NCBI RefSeq assembly: GCF_036669915.1
Contig: NC_089320.1
Span: 5,561,491-5,625,490, forward strand
Source: Pocillopora verrucosa
Lineage: Eukaryota > Cnidaria > Anthozoa > Scleractinia > Pocilloporidae
Length of the DNA stretch: 64,000 nucleotides
Reading direction: 5' to 3'
Shown: positions 41,771 through 63,515 of the stretch, one piece after another
How positions within the stretch are numbered: the stretch's first letter is position 1
How the letters are laid out: every line of letters begins with the position of its first letter
Made by a program: the position numbers and the translations under genes
The notes under the pieces: model-generated
Told to the model about the DNA's origin: nothing
Seen by the model: only the letters and a program-made list of their open reading frames with translations
The model's database searches: none

Positions 41771-44416
41771 ATGTGTTCTGTACTGTTACTTCTTTTGTTT
41801 CATGATTTATTTTAACCCCCTTGACCCCAAATAGTGACTAGAGGGGGGTGGGGGCTATTTAACTTTTTATAAAGAAGTTTAGAAGTAATGCTAAATTGGG
41901 CAATTATTGTTAATTTGATTGTTTTCTTTCCTTTCTTACAACTAAGTGGTTTTTAACGAATGTCAATGTATGACATCATATTTTGTGTGATTTTAACTTG
42001 ACAAAAATACTGCTTGCTCTCTAAACTCCATTGTCATCTCAAGTTCTAGTTATTAAAGAATCCAGACCCATCAGCTTTAATATTTAGACTTAATTTTCTG
42101 TTGACAAAATACTTGTCACTTCAATAACCCAAGCAGTAATCAAACATGATATAACACCAAGAAATTAGTCCTTTCACAACTGTAGGAAATTCATTTGAAG
42201 AGTATTTTTTTTTAACGGTTATGTTTTTGTTTACCATGAAGGCAAAATTTGTTAAAAATCTATCATTTTTCCAAATTCAAGAAATAGTTTCTTACATTTG
42301 AAAAAAAAAACACTTTTAGTAATTAAAAATACTGGTTTGCTCAAGAGACACCAAGAAGTAGACAAAAAACTAGTGGCTGGTCTACACGATACGCCGATTT
42401 TGTTATGCAAAGTAATCATTTTATGATTGAATGACACGAATTTGATCAATATTAGGCATATGAGAAGAGACGTGTGGTGACGGGGTGGGGATGCGGGATC
42501 CTCACGAAAATACCAAGTAAAGAAGGGAGGCCACTTTCTATTTACATGGCCTGGATGAGATGGCTTAAAGGAATTTGGATCTTTCCAACATATCCCCCCC
42601 TCCCTCTACAAGAATAATGAACGGTCCCTAAAAAAATGTTATCTTACCCACCAACTTCAGCAGGATGTTTATGAAGCATCTTCCAGTAATTGGGGAATTA
42701 CCTGCCTACCATTCTGAGTTGTTGGACTCAAGTTCAGTTTGAGTTACTACTGATAAACAAGCGGAAAGGGGTTATTGTGAAGAACAGCTCCAGCCTCACA
42801 GTTGATTAATAGGTCACCATATGGTCAACATCAGGTTATCAGTCTGCGACGTACCCGTGAACTACTAACGTCCAAAACAACATATTCTGGTGACGCATTC
42901 TTAATTTGAAGTACACCGACAGATTAACACCTGTCCACACACCTTTCTGTTGGTAAACAGGTGTGCTTATAATCGTCAGACCACGCTTTTCAGGGCGTTA
43001 TTCATAGAGATTACCTGGAAAGGAATATTACATTCCTCAACTATTTCATTCCGTAATGAAAACGCTGTATATGGAATAGAGGTCCTTTCACTATGAGCAA
43101 GTTTTTATTGGGTGTACAAAGTAATCTGGGATTGGAACGTCGGAAAGAAGGAAACAAACGCAAGCATAAGAAGGAAGTTATCTCTCCAAACCTGTCTTAA
43201 TAATAGTGTCGAGTCATAACAACACATCACGTAGCCTCTCTCCTCTCGGTCGAACATACCCAACTGTTTTTCAGTTTACTTATCATCGACCAACACAGAC
43301 TACATTGAAGTCTTCATCTTTATTGACTCACATTTCACAATGACAATATAAAGTCGGTTTTACGACCAGAATTACACTCTCTTGGCCTTCGACTGCTAAC
43401 AGTTACAAACCCTATGATTTACTTAGCTATGGAGTGACTACAACCACAAGCTGGAAGAATTGCACTGGAACTGTCCAACGAGCGCAGGTTACACCGAAAA
43501 AATGGTGCAGCCAGATTGAAATTAAAATTTTCCGTAACAAAATTGGAATCAAGTTTTTGAAGCGAAATAAGCTTAAGAGTTAAAATTATATTTGAAAGAG
43601 TATTTTCTCACAACTGTCTTTACAACATGACATAGTGCAGACAGCGAAAAATTATCCCCACCGCTTGAAATTAACTGCATTCGTTAATTTCTGTTTCCTT
43701 TGAAAAATAGATATAATTTTATATGTATTGTGCATTGATTAAAGAAATAACGATAAATTTCAATGCAAAGTTAGAGTAAAACAGCCCAGTCCAACACTCC
43801 AGCTGGCTTGCCGCAAGCAGTTAAATCTTTTTTACACTTAAGCATCATGATACGTCAACACGATATGTCAATATTATTCACAATTACAGGAGCGACAAGC
43901 GCAGATACAAAGAAAAGTAAAGAGAAAAATGATACCAACACGTGCGCATTTTAGTACCCAGGAATATTTTTCGTAGTTTTCTTTTATAGACTTTTGTTTT
44001 AAAGTTTCATTCATATTGGCTTGGGGGGTAAAATTATTCAAGTAAAACCAAACACATAAATCATGACTTCTCTTTTATCCTATAGACTATTCTGCAACAA
44101 TTTCTTTTTTTACACAGGTGATTCTGTTACAATGCGCAACTTTTGTGGCAAAAATCTATGCATTCTTTTGCGATCAAAGGTGGCCCCATGAGCCCCTCCC
44201 ATGAGATGTAAGCAAAGTGTCACAAATCTGTTTCTTAAAGTGTAGGATCTAAAATACAATGACTTTAGTGGAGGGAGCAATGACAACATCGACAAGTGCA
44301 CCTTTAAACTTGTGCACTGTCCAATAAGAACCACAACTTATATCACAATGTATAAAATATAACCACTAAAACTTTGCTCTCAGAGATAGGGAGAATAAGG
44401 AAGAGGGAAGAGGAGC
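41771..44416. other. Convergent region between enolase and G-beta
   Basis: It should hold the G-beta 3'-UTR on the minus strand (possible AATAAA at 43319-43324). No other gene, RNA or listed repeat family copy was recognised. The frame at 44110-44334 has no motif. Confidence 0.4.
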
Positions 44417-52782
<8,366 letters not shown>

Positions 52783-53730
52783 TCTGAATCGATTTTTGGT
52801 TGAAAGTTGCGCCGAAAGTTACAAGGCAAATTGGGCTCAGTCGTCCGCAAACGCCTGTAGCCGCTTCCAATCCTTCCAAACGCCGCTAATTCAAAATCAC
52901 CGCCGGCCCAGAAAACTGCATGTACTGTTTAAACGGCGTCCACAACTTTCTTTCGTCGAAAACCCCGTTTATAACATGTAGGAGAATCACTCGCTACAAT
53001 CGTTGGGAGTGGTTCCTTTTCGGCGGCGGCGGACCCTGAAATCTTACTGAGGCCCTCCCATATATAAACCGCGACCGCGATGAGTCATGGACTACAAAAT
53101 TCTCATTTTTCTGATTTCTTCTCCTTCCATTGCTTCCGTTTCCCCCCTCCGTTTCATTTTCATGAAAGTGGGAAAAACTACAATAAATCAATTCTTCCCA
53201 TCAAAGTCGCACTTAAATTATCCTGATATAGTTGCAAGGTTTCATTTTGAATATCTGGAAATATCGAACATTTGGGCTTAGTTGCATTAACAGCAAAAAT
53301 GAATTCTGTTTACATTAATCCTTCGTTCTACCCCTAAACAAATTATTTTCAAGACCTATGCACATATATTCATTTTTATTGAACACGGACAGGAAGAAGT
53401 TCATATTTTGCCAATTGCTGTTTGCTGTAAAAGTCCGGTCTGACCAGATATGAGATACAAGAAAAATGCACATGACTGCCTTTGTGCGCTAAGTTTTGAG
53501 GTCAACAAACTCCTACTCTTCAAAATGAGTTGAAAAGGGAAATCTTCCTCTTAAAAAATTAGTTCTTGTCGCAAGGAATAATGAAAAAGTATATCACTGT
53601 CGCCATTTCCTTCACCTTTTCTGCCGTTTTCTCTGAAAAAAAAAAAACTGCAAATTGATGCATCAGTCTTTATTTTCGCGCCGAAATTTCTCACCTTTTT
53701 TGAGCTTACGAACGAAGTAAAGTCTTCTTA

Positions 53731-53765
53731 CTCCCCCCCTCCTCCCCCCCTCCCCCCCCCCCCCC
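53731..53765 (+). repeat. Poly-C / CT-rich tract
   Basis: A nearly pure C run with a few T's ends in about 14 consecutive C's. Homopurine on the other strand. A frequent site of assembly or sequencing error. Confidence 0.9.
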
Positions 53766-54183
53766 GTGTTAGACAGAGGCTCGGGAATCTCGGAAATGGC
53801 TCATTCATTATCAAATTTTTCTCTTTCATGCATACTCAGCTCATCTTTGATTCGAAAGTTGTCTTGTTGTCCTTTGTATTAAACGTCCTTATTTGGACAA
53901 ATCCTCCGCCTTGCCCAGGGCTCAAAGCTTGAAAACGACGTGATTTCATGCGACCTTGGACAACAAACATTACAAAATAACTGACTTAAGTCAATGACTT
54001 ATTGATAACTCAAAGGAAATTGAAATATTTACGTTTATTTCATAAAAGCAATAGACTGAAGAGTAAGAGAATATCAAAATTTATGTGTATTTGTGGGGAA
54101 AAATGACTGGAATGCAACGAAGCATAAGGTCCTCTTAGGGGGATCTGGGTATTTCCAGTCAATATGAGAATTTCCTGTATCTC

Positions 54184-54396
54184 CTTTAACCTTTATTTCC
54201 TGACATCACAATGCGCGTTTACCACGTTGGCTCTACAAATTTCCGGTTATTGACGGGGAGAGTTTATTTAAAGACAAAGAATTTCTTTAGTTGGTGATCA
54301 TTTTTTTTACTCTCATAACCGACTTTTAATGATGAATTCAGGCGTGATGTCGCAAGGAGAAATTAGCTGATAGTCAGTCTTTGGGGTTAAAGGATT
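54184..54396 (+). mobile_element. MITE-like element, family 2, upstream of the SIX6OS1-like gene
   Basis: CCTTTAACCTTTATTTCCTGACATC at the left (first 20 bases are the terminus); GGTGATCATTTTTTTTACTC, GGAGAAATTAGCTGATAGTC inside; GGGGTTAAAGGATTAA at the right. Confidence 0.6.
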
Positions 54397-54864
54397 AATT
54401 GCATCGTTTTGCCTCAATGACGAGAACGCTTTCGGTCATTTTCATCCACTTCCGGTTCCTTTTCGGGGGTTCTATCCAGTCCTCAACAGAAACCAAAAAT
54501 TTGAAGAGGATGACAATAGATATGTAACCATGCAGTATATCAATATTGCTACCAGTAATGTTAAAGGTATTGTTCTGACCCTCTTTTTAAACAGAATCTT
54601 CATCAATGATTCGTTCCATTTTTTTCTTTTTTTGAGCTTGGTAATATTGAATATTGCTGTATCCCATATGCATTTAACCTTTCTTCTGTGACTCTGAGGA
54701 AGCTGTCACATATCCGGTTTTCTAGCGAGAAAGTGGACAAATTCAATGGTGGACGAAAATTACTCTTTATTTTTTTTTCTGTTGTGTCTTTTTTAGTCTG
54801 TCTTCCGTTCAGTGTTATTTAGTACATTATACCTTTCTGAAGAGCTTTTTTTCCAGTTATTCAC

Positions 54865-57800
54865 ATGTCCTTTCAAAAAAAGCGGGAAATCTTGGCGCGA
54901 AAACGAGAGCGGATACCACTTTACTGCACAGTGTCGTCAGAGGAAAAGAAAAAAAAAGAGCGAAGGAAGTGTCTACAGTGTACTTTAATCTGCTCTAAAA
55001 TAACGTCTGCGTTTAACATGCAGACCTCAGAATTCAATTCCCCTTTCATTCCTCAACACCTCCTCTCACAGCCCCAGCAGTGCTCACCTGGAATTGATCA
55101 GCTTATTCAAAACGCAGGTGAAAAATTTTTCAAGATCTTTATCAAAAACCTGTCTGACTGTCGGGCATGTAGACAATGCGTAAGTCGTATAAAAATAACT
55201 CCTTAGAAATTGCTATCATTTCGTGACAAAAGAGAAATGAAAGTTTTTTGTCAACGTGTTTGAGAGATAATCTAAGATAATCTTGTGGTAGACGAATGAT
55301 CTGCATGTCTCCAAGTAGTGGAAATAAAGCTTAAAAAACTAAAACATATTTGCAGAACACCTCACACATTTTCTACATCGTGTTTCGTAATTTTTGAACG
55401 GTGTTTGTTTTGTCGAAACTTCTCCTCGAAACAGAGTTGGAAAATTCTGAACAAGTCCGCCTTATCGAGACAGAGAAACAGCGATATGCAGGTAATAAAA
55501 TATAATAATGGCACGTCGCAAACTCGTAAATCTTCTGTAAAATTTATACCGGAAATTTGAAATCATTTTTTAGTTAGATTTAAAGGGGCTAGAATGAAGG
55601 GGAAAATTAGGTTTTAAAATAAAATAGTTAATGGGATTTAACAGGATTAAGAAAAACCAAGAAGAAAATATTTCAAAACGTCTTTATGGAAGAGTTATTT
55701 TTAAATAAATTGTATTTTAATTTTTTAAAAAAATAGTATTGGATAAAGTATAAGGGGTTTCACAGATTGCAACTCCTCTTCACAAAAATTGAAAGTCAAG
55801 TAAATTCCCTTTTCATTTTACAACCTCTACAATCCATGCTGAATAATGATATTTTAGTTTTTGTATCAATTCTGCTGCACAAGAGTTTGGTACACAAGTG
55901 TTAACTCTTATCAAATATTTAGCTCTCTTGAAGCAGTTAGAGGGGAAAAATCAGAAAACTGAAGAATTAGAAAAGTCTACCACACAACTTGATGAAGAAG
56001 CTAAGCAGCTGCACAAACAATTTACTCAAAACAGGGAGATATGTGCGAGGTAAAGAGTAACATCATGGTTTCCATAAAAAACAGTAGAGGTGCTCTAGGG
56101 GTGCAAATGCTCAGCTCTTGGTCATTGTTTTATTATGTTAGACTTACTACGGAAAATCTGGTCAGTTGGGAGTATTCACTCAAGATACAATGGCATGTGA
56201 AGTTGACATAATATGGCAATATCTGCAGCAGATATGCATTCATCACATTGAATTCAAAGTCTGCCTAGTTTCCTACCCTTTTGTCCATGCAGTGTTCTCA
56301 ACCTTTGCAAACTCAGAGAAAAGTATCTTCCTCTGAGGATTGCTTAAAAAATGTATAAAAAAAACAATTATTGAATTCAGTTTTTTTTTTGCATTATATG
56401 GATTACCTAACCTTGTTCCTGTGTTATCTACTTCAGCCTGCGGCTTTGGTTGATAACACTTATCTTGGTTTTAGTGATTCATGCTATCATGCTCAAACTC
56501 ATCCAACAATTGCATATAGTTGTTTTGCAACTTCTAATCTGAAAACTTTAAAAAGATTAACCTTGAATGCCCTTGACCTTCAACTTACCAAACTGTGTAT
56601 CACCCATTCAGAACAAAGTATATCAACCAGTTACTATCAGATATCTCCCTCCCACCCTGAAAAACACATAAAATAGCTAGAAAATGTTTGGAAGCTGACA
56701 ACAGCTAATTCTTTTGTTTCACCTGCAGCTTGAAACGAACCAATTGTGTTCTACAAGAACATGAAGAAGCCATGGAGAAAAAGAAGGAAATGGTGGTTGA
56801 TAAACTTGAGAAAGCCAGGTGAGAGTAATAATAATTCCAAGTGGTGTAAATCATTTACAATTTGCTTCAGCTACAACTGTTCTATCTGGAATTTCATCCT
56901 AACCTTAATTTTTATTTAGGTCCAACAACCAAAGCATCCTCAACAAGTATGAGGCAATATGGGACAGATATAAGAAGCAGTATGAAAGTAAAGAAAATGC
57001 TCAGGAGCTCACAAAGATAAAGAAAAACACCATGGAAATCAAAGAAGAATGTAAGTTTCTAGTGATAGTCATGTCATTTATCTACTTCCAGTGATTATAG
57101 AAATGTTGGAAGATACCATGTTGCAGTTACAAATTGTTAATTTGTTGGTAACATTTCATTTTACTTAGTGCAGACAATACGATCCAGTATCCAGCAAACA
57201 GAAGAAGGTATTTCCTGCATGGAAAAAGAAAAGAAGAACATTGAAGGTATCATATATGGGTCATTTCCTAATGTTATTGTTAGGATAATTCATCAACCTT
57301 AAAACCTTGCTGATTTAGCTTTCTAACCACTAAGAGTGATTAGAATCTAATTTCTCCCAACAGTACCATTGCTGAATCAAAAACTTCTGTCATGAGAATA
57401 AAGGAAATTATTATCCCCTAGAAAAACTCTTATCTGCTAAACAAACTCTCCTTGTCAGTACCATAGATTATGAGGAATGGTATACTGTAAACTGATGTAA
57501 GAGACCAAAGGATTAAACAAACTTAACCAAACATCTTTATCAATCTAATTTCAGAATCACTAAAGAAAGGAATCACATCTGCTATTCCACTTATGATCCA
57601 ACTGTATCCTTCAAACACTTCACATTAATGAGAAATTTTGATCAATTACTCACAGTTGATTTAATCAGAATCAGCCCATTTTATTACATCAGCTGAAAAT
57701 CAACTATCAGTATAAGAGTTTGTGTTATTGCAGAGCCTATCAGTGAAAAGTATAGTCACTTTGGAGGGCTCAGAATTAAAGTTATATTCTTTGACAGTGT

Positions 57801-60800
57801 AAAGAGCTCAGCTGAATATTGAGAGAAGAACAACTGAAGACTACATAGAGAGGATCAGATCCAAAATAGCCAACACCAAACAAGCAGACTTCAGCAAATG
57901 TGTGAATGAAGGTCATCAAGAGAAAAATTCCCAAGATGAAAATACTTCTCAACCTCACACCCCAATGATGATGTCACAGCAAGTTGAGCACTCATTTTTT
58001 GAACAGTCCTCAAAACAAGAGAGCATTGTGTTAAATATGGAAGTGGAGTCATGTGAAGACCAAAATGTGCCAATCCAGCAAAAAGAGGCTGTACCAATGG
58101 AGAGATATTCTCCTGAGCAGTTATCAGACACTCTATATCAGCAGAGAAGGCATTACACAGATGATCAAACAAGTCCAGCTCATGAGCAGAGCTGTACAGA
58201 CCCACACCTTCAGTCTTTAGGTGACAAATTGGCAAATAGAGAGTGCTGTAATATTTCAATCCCCCATATACAAAATACTACAATATATATTATGGCAACA
58301 GGACTGAGTGGAGTCCAATTTGGTCTGTGATTGTAAGTGTATACAAAATTGGACAATCTTGAAGTGGGAGTCTAATTTGTCAATCACAAGTTTGATTACA
58401 GACTGAAATGGATGACAAAAAGTCCTAATACCAATTGCTCATAACCATTACATTTTCCATTTATTTGAGAAAATATCTCTAGTAGAGAAATTGTCTAAAG
58501 TAAAAAATTCCTCCATTTTGGAAACTCCTCAGTTTTGTAGGGTAAGCGGTTGTTGCTATGGTTATTGTAATAAATTCTGTGATTAGTGGATCTAGTTTAA
58601 AGGACTTAGTGTCATTGGCTGCTCTAAATATCTGATTATATGTGTCTGATTACAGCCAATTGTCCAATTACACTGACCAATTTCAACTCTACAAAATACA
58701 GAGTTGAATATAATTACTGCGAAGATTGCTTTCACATTCAGAATATTAAATACAATTGAGGAATTTGGAATTGGTTATGATTAAGATTGTTATAACCATA
58801 AGAAATGTACTGGATAAGCGTTTGAATTTCTGCAACTATTAAATTCCAAAAAATGGTTGACAGACATCAAAGTAACCGATTAAAATATTCTCCATCAATT
58901 TTTTTAACTCTTCTTTAGCTTAATGTTTAATCCAGTTGAATATAGTCAAAAGTATTCATATTTCATACAAAACAGCTGTAGCTGAAACTACATCAACTTC
59001 AAATGATGACGAGGAACAGACAGTCCTTCCTACAACACCAACATCAACAGGACAGCCAAACTGTGGTTCCATTTCAACCTCAGAAGTTGTCAAAAGTCCA
59101 TTTAACTTTGAAGTGCACTCAGATATGATCCTACAGCTCACCAAATCACCTGGGGATGGTTTTCTGTTTCATAATCGTCCAATGTTTGACCATAGCTCTG
59201 TGGATCCAGAAAACAATCAGGTATTAAACCTTTACAACCTAACATCAGTATGCACATCCTCCATACTGTTATCTACACTTTTCCTAAGGTGCTGACCAGG
59301 AGAATTTGTTTCACAATCAAGGACTTTCTTAGTTGGTGATCATTTCTGTTATTCTCATGATCTCAAATGAATGATTAAGCAGTATAATTGTCAGGAGAAA
59401 CTAGATGTTGGTCACTCCTAGGGTTTAAAGGGTAAGAGCGAAAAGAAATGACAAAGAGCTACTAATTTGAGTGTGTTTCAATGGAGTGTTGAAAGGAGTC
59501 CAGGATTGTATCAGTTCTGCTTTACTGTGCTCTAGGTTGATCTAGAAAAGATATGCCACTTCTAAAGCATAAAGATGTATTTTTTTTTAAAATCAAAACC
59601 ACTCACAACTCTATAACATTTATTTTACAATGCTTTGGAAGTTTGCATGTTTCTTCTTTTAATTCTCATTGAATTCGTATGTTTTTTCCTGAGGTCTGAT
59701 CGGTTATTGTCAGTGATTACTTTAATTGTGGTTTTAATACACTCAGTGAAAACTGAGAACTATGCATTCTCAATATTCCTGATTTGAGGTTTAAACATAC
59801 GAAATAAAGACTTAATCTATATAATCTATAACTACAAGTTTGTATATAAGTTAAGATCAATAATCATTAATGATTGATGAAATTGTCAAAGCATCAAACC
59901 GTAACCAGGAAACAAAATTTCTGTCTCACAAATTTTTATTTTAGCCAAGTGCAGATAGTACACCTTTTACATTCAACATGCAAGGGACAAGGAATACCTC
60001 AGGATCAGTTGGTAAGTAATTCAAAGAGTGTTAGGATTGTACTCATGACAGAAATGATAGATAAGTCTGATTGCATGAGATTTTGCTGCTATTATTTTAG
60101 CACTGCATGACATTGCTAAGCATTTCCTGCTGAAAGTTCAGCAAGATTTAGGATTAAAAAAACATATTTCTTGATATTTGGTGTCACCAGGGGATTTATC
60201 ATGATAATAAGAAGACACTTGGTGAACACAGTAATATGGATATCTGCTGTATCAAGGCAAATTATGTGGCAAATGAAATACATCTTCCTAATAAGAATTA
60301 TCATACCAGTGAATATCTGATCCCTTCAGCAATCAATGTTTATTTTAGCTAATTTTAAAAATTCTTAAAAATTGATGACAGTTTCATTTGAAAGGAACTT
60401 CAAAAGTTAAAATTATGTGGTTTTTTTTTATACTCTTAGATCATTTGATAATCATGACCAAAAAGTTTGCAGAGGAAGAATAAAACTTAACACAAAACTG
60501 TCCTATTTTTATACTCTGATTAATTGGTAAATACTGGAACAAGAAAGAAGGAAAGAAAGAAAGATAGGTCATCGGAATGTAATTTTCACATGTAAATGGA
60601 CTCTTCTACATTCAGAGATTAAACCAGATCTCAGCCAGAGAACAATGACCTAAAGGTTTTAATTAAAAACAAACAATAAAATGATTTTTTTGCATTGTGA
60701 AAGGCTGACTAAGGGTTAATATGATTAGCAAAGCTGTTTTCTTATAAAATATTGTAACAATGTCTCGGTGTAATCAAGGCAAGCTGATGACCTGTTGATG

Positions 60801-61359
60801 TTGTGCCAAAAGAGGAAGTTTGTAATTTGTTATAACTACTAGTAAACACTGCTAGATAAGATCAAAAAGTTATCATGCTTTATTTCTAGTGTGAAAACAT
60901 CACATCAGAATTATTCACACATGCTATACAAACAGTTTTTCCATATATTCTCCTCCTAGTAATTCACAATTGCTTTAAAGTGGACTATAACCATAGTAAC
61001 TACAGTAACTATTGGCTTACTTTCATGCCTGTTGTAAAGTTCAAACACTTGCTACAACATCTGTTTTCACAGCAATTTTCATTTATCTTTCTTCTCTTTT
61101 TGCAGGGTCAGTTGGTGAGTTTGATTTAGGAAGGCCTGCTGTAAACCTCTTTGAACCATCAGCAACCACAGAAAGTAGAAGTTGCATGGGTCTCTTTGGT
61201 ACAAGCATGTCACCTGTAGTAAGTGGCTGTTCAATCTTTGGAGATGTAGATTCTACTTGCCGATCAAAAAGCCCAGAGGCCTTCACTTTCTCTTTTGGGA
61301 CAACTTCCCAATCTGGCATTACCAAAAGCCCAAACAGACCTGCATTCAGCTTGTTTTAA
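54865..61359 (+). CDS. SIX6OS1: SIX6OS1-like synaptonemal complex central element protein, about 11 coding exons, 5' end uncertain
   Basis: Proposed exons: 54865-55117, 55435-55491, 55923-56049, 56729-56818, 56920-57050, 57169-57246, 57555-57603, 57805-58220, 58976-59220, 59945-60011, 61106-61359. They join in frame to 588 residues, close to the length of the human protein. Exons 2-6 encode a long charged coiled coil with a KYEAIWDRYKKQYESK segment that resembles the conserved middle of vertebrate SIX6OS1 (C14orf39). Exon 8 onwards is Ser/Gln/Pro-rich and low in structure. The C-terminus carries Phe-rich motifs (PFTFNM, AFTFSFG, AFSLF), also like the vertebrate tail. In animals the protein bridges SYCP1 ends in the central element during meiosis. 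Exons 3-11 are well supported; exon 1 (basic, Lys-rich) and the exon 2 acceptor are weaker. Reading on past 58220 gives an alternative end at 58330. AATAAA is at 61452-61457. Confidence 0.7.
57324..57516 (-). mobile_element. MITE-like element, family 2, reverse copy
   Basis: CTAACCACTAAGAGTGATTAG at the left, GAATCTAATTTCTCC, AAGGAAATTATTATCC and CTCCTTGTCAGTACC inside, CCAAAGGATTAAAC at the right. It lies between exons 6 and 7 of the SIX6OS1-like gene. Confidence 0.55.
59224..59436 (+). mobile_element. MITE-like element, family 2, abutting an exon donor
   Basis: TTAAACCTTTACAACCTAACATC starts within 4 bases of the donor after 59220 (the family terminus is the first 15 bases); CCATACTGTTATCTACAC, GGTGATCATTTC, GAAACTAGATGTTGGTCAC inside; GGGTTTAAAGGGTAA at the right. 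Confidence 0.6.
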
Positions 61360-61451
61360 ATCTGAAAAAATACCAAAAAAAATGGGGATGAGGAATTTTA
61401 AAATTGTTTGTAACGTTTTATAAGTCTCTGTTTTACCAGAGGTGAAAGAGT

Positions 61452-61457
61452 AATAAA
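61452..61457 (+). terminator. Polyadenylation signal of the SIX6OS1-like gene
   Basis: AATAAA lies 93 nt after the stop codon ending at 61359. Confidence 0.6.
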
Positions 61458-62819
61458 AATTTTGCATTGCAAACTGTATTTTTCTGTACTTTTGGAAAAG
61501 AGGCTATAGCCCAGATTTATCATTTACCTAACAATTAGCCTTGCTAACCACAAATTATCCCTGAAGTGTAATACAATTTAATAAGCAAATGAGTGTTGTC
61601 AAGAAGCTGGTCCTAAGGAAATTGGGGGATGTGGAGAAGGAGGGATAGATAACTGTCTGTGGGGTCAACTTGGCCTGAGGCATTTTATCCATCTAGGGAA
61701 ATTACTCATTCAAAATCAACGGCTTTTTGCCAAAGAATGTTTGCCCTATGATGGGAATTTAACCTTCCCAAAGACGCAGTCACACCCTGATCAACAGTAA
61801 CGACCAGTTTTAGCCCAGATTTTGAATCAAACTAGTAGGACGTATCGAAAATCTCTTTCAAAATAACGCTCTCAATTTGAAATGACTGATGGAATCCCCT
61901 TAGAAGTAAACAGGTGTCTACGTTTAAACTTTTCATTGAAATTTTGGGTTCCAGACAGTTCCTGTGTGGTATCATCCAACAGGAAACCGGCTCGCGATTA
62001 GTATCTTAGATGCAACGTAATCGGATCAATTGACCTCAAAAACCAAGCCGTGACGAAGTTTGTATCGTGTTGATTTAATTTTCTCTAGTACTCAACTTAA
62101 CTTTAAGTTAACACGCTAGGATAAATACGGCAATGTGGGAGGGTTTGCGTTTGTTTCACAACCTTCAGTAAATAAACACACATCTGTGGTATTTTAGAAG
62201 AGTGTTTATTTTATTTTGAGGACTTACCAGAGAGTAACAAATACCAAAGATTTCTTCACTGACAGATTCCTGTTTCTCGTCTTTATGATGTATGATCAGA
62301 GACAAGCTTTAACCGCGCCGTAATGCTATTAAATTCATTAAATCCGTAAAACTTGCTCATTCGCATATCCAATCATGCGTGAAGCTAGTGTTGTGATTCA
62401 CTGATCTTTGCGGCATTTTGACTTTAAACTGAAAACGGCGGTCGGAAGTCCTTTGTGCGGAAACTACTAAGAGCGGAAAGAGTCACTCGAGTAGGCGAGT
62501 AGAGTAGATTTCTCAATCATTTGGTAAGAGCAATTTTACGTGTACAGTACTTACCATCAGCTTGATCGACAGATTTCACAAGAGTTCTGAAGATCTTTAC
62601 TCTCCAAGATCTACCTTTTTACCTATGATTCGCGCGAATATTATTATTATTTTCTTTTTGGTGATCTTTTGTGATGAATGTGTTGTTGTCTAACTGGATT
62701 GTGTCTCGCCGCTCTTTGATTGGCCGACATTACCCATGTGACCCAACAGTGATTGATGTGCCAGCCATGCAATAGGACTTCTTGTTCATGTTGGTGTGGT
62801 GAAGAGTGTCTTGATCAAA
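61458..62819. other. Spacer between the SIX6OS1-like gene and Dishevelled
   Basis: Non-coding. Contains the Dishevelled promoter region, with an inverted CCAAT at 62719-62723; no other gene or repeat recognised. Confidence 0.4.
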
Positions 62820-63515
62820 ATGGACGAAACAAAAGTTATATACCACATCGACGACGAAGATACGCCGTACCTTGTAAAGCTACCTAAAAGTCCTTCAGAG
62901 GTTACTCTATCGGACTTTAAAAATGTCCTCAATCGACCGAGTTACAAGTTCTTTTTCAAAAGTATGGATGACGATTTCGGGTGAGTTGATGTGTAACTAC
63001 TGTACGCTGTATGTAGATTGCTTTCATAGCAGTGTTTACGTTGTCTCTTGCTCTAAAGTCATTTCCCTAGCGGAACACCTTTGATTTTCAAAAGAGTTCA
63101 TATTTGTATAGCATATTCTGAAATGCGTTTGTTTTGAAAAAAACACTGGAATCCTTTCGAATGCTACGAGCTCCAGAATATTGCTGTCAAATATTCCCGG
63201 CTTCTCATACTTGCTAGTGTTTAAGGTGTAAGCTTACAGTAGCGCTGCGATTAGAGACTCGATGTGTTTATCGCCTGTACATGCCTACCGCTTGTTCAAA
63301 CAATTTTCCATTATTTCTAACTACTCAAGGCGAAGTCTTTTTGTCGCTTCTTCGCGCAGATTTTATGCATTTCAGCCAAACTCTTGATAGCGCGTTTTGC
63401 TTGTAACCGATATCTTCAGTTGATAATTTCTAATTCCTATTGCAGTGTGGTCAAAGAAGAGATAAGCGATGAAGAGATGAATTTGCCTTGCTTTAATGGA
63501 CGGGTAGTTGCTTGG
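62820..63515 (+). CDS. DVL: Dishevelled, first two coding exons (DIX domain), partial at right edge
   Basis: Exons 62820-62980 and 63446-63515 join in frame to 77 residues: a DIX domain starting [20 protein letters not shown], with [26 protein letters not shown] and [11 protein letters not shown]. These are diagnostic of Dishevelled rather than Axin or Dixin. Dishevelled polymerises through DIX and relays Wnt signals from Frizzled to Axin in the cytoplasm. Both donors are strong (GTGAGT, GTAAGC). The PDZ, DEP and C-terminal parts must lie beyond the right edge; no third exon was recognised before 64000. The ATG at 62820 is chosen because homology starts there; an in-frame ATG at 62796 would add eight unconserved residues. 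An inverted CCAAT at 62719-62723 lies upstream. Confidence 0.95.

Larger units (their letters stand above)
52783..54864. other. Head-to-head spacer between G-beta and the SIX6OS1-like gene
   Basis: It should contain both promoters. Apart from the poly-C tract and a MITE at 54184-54396, nothing is recognised. Confidence 0.4.
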
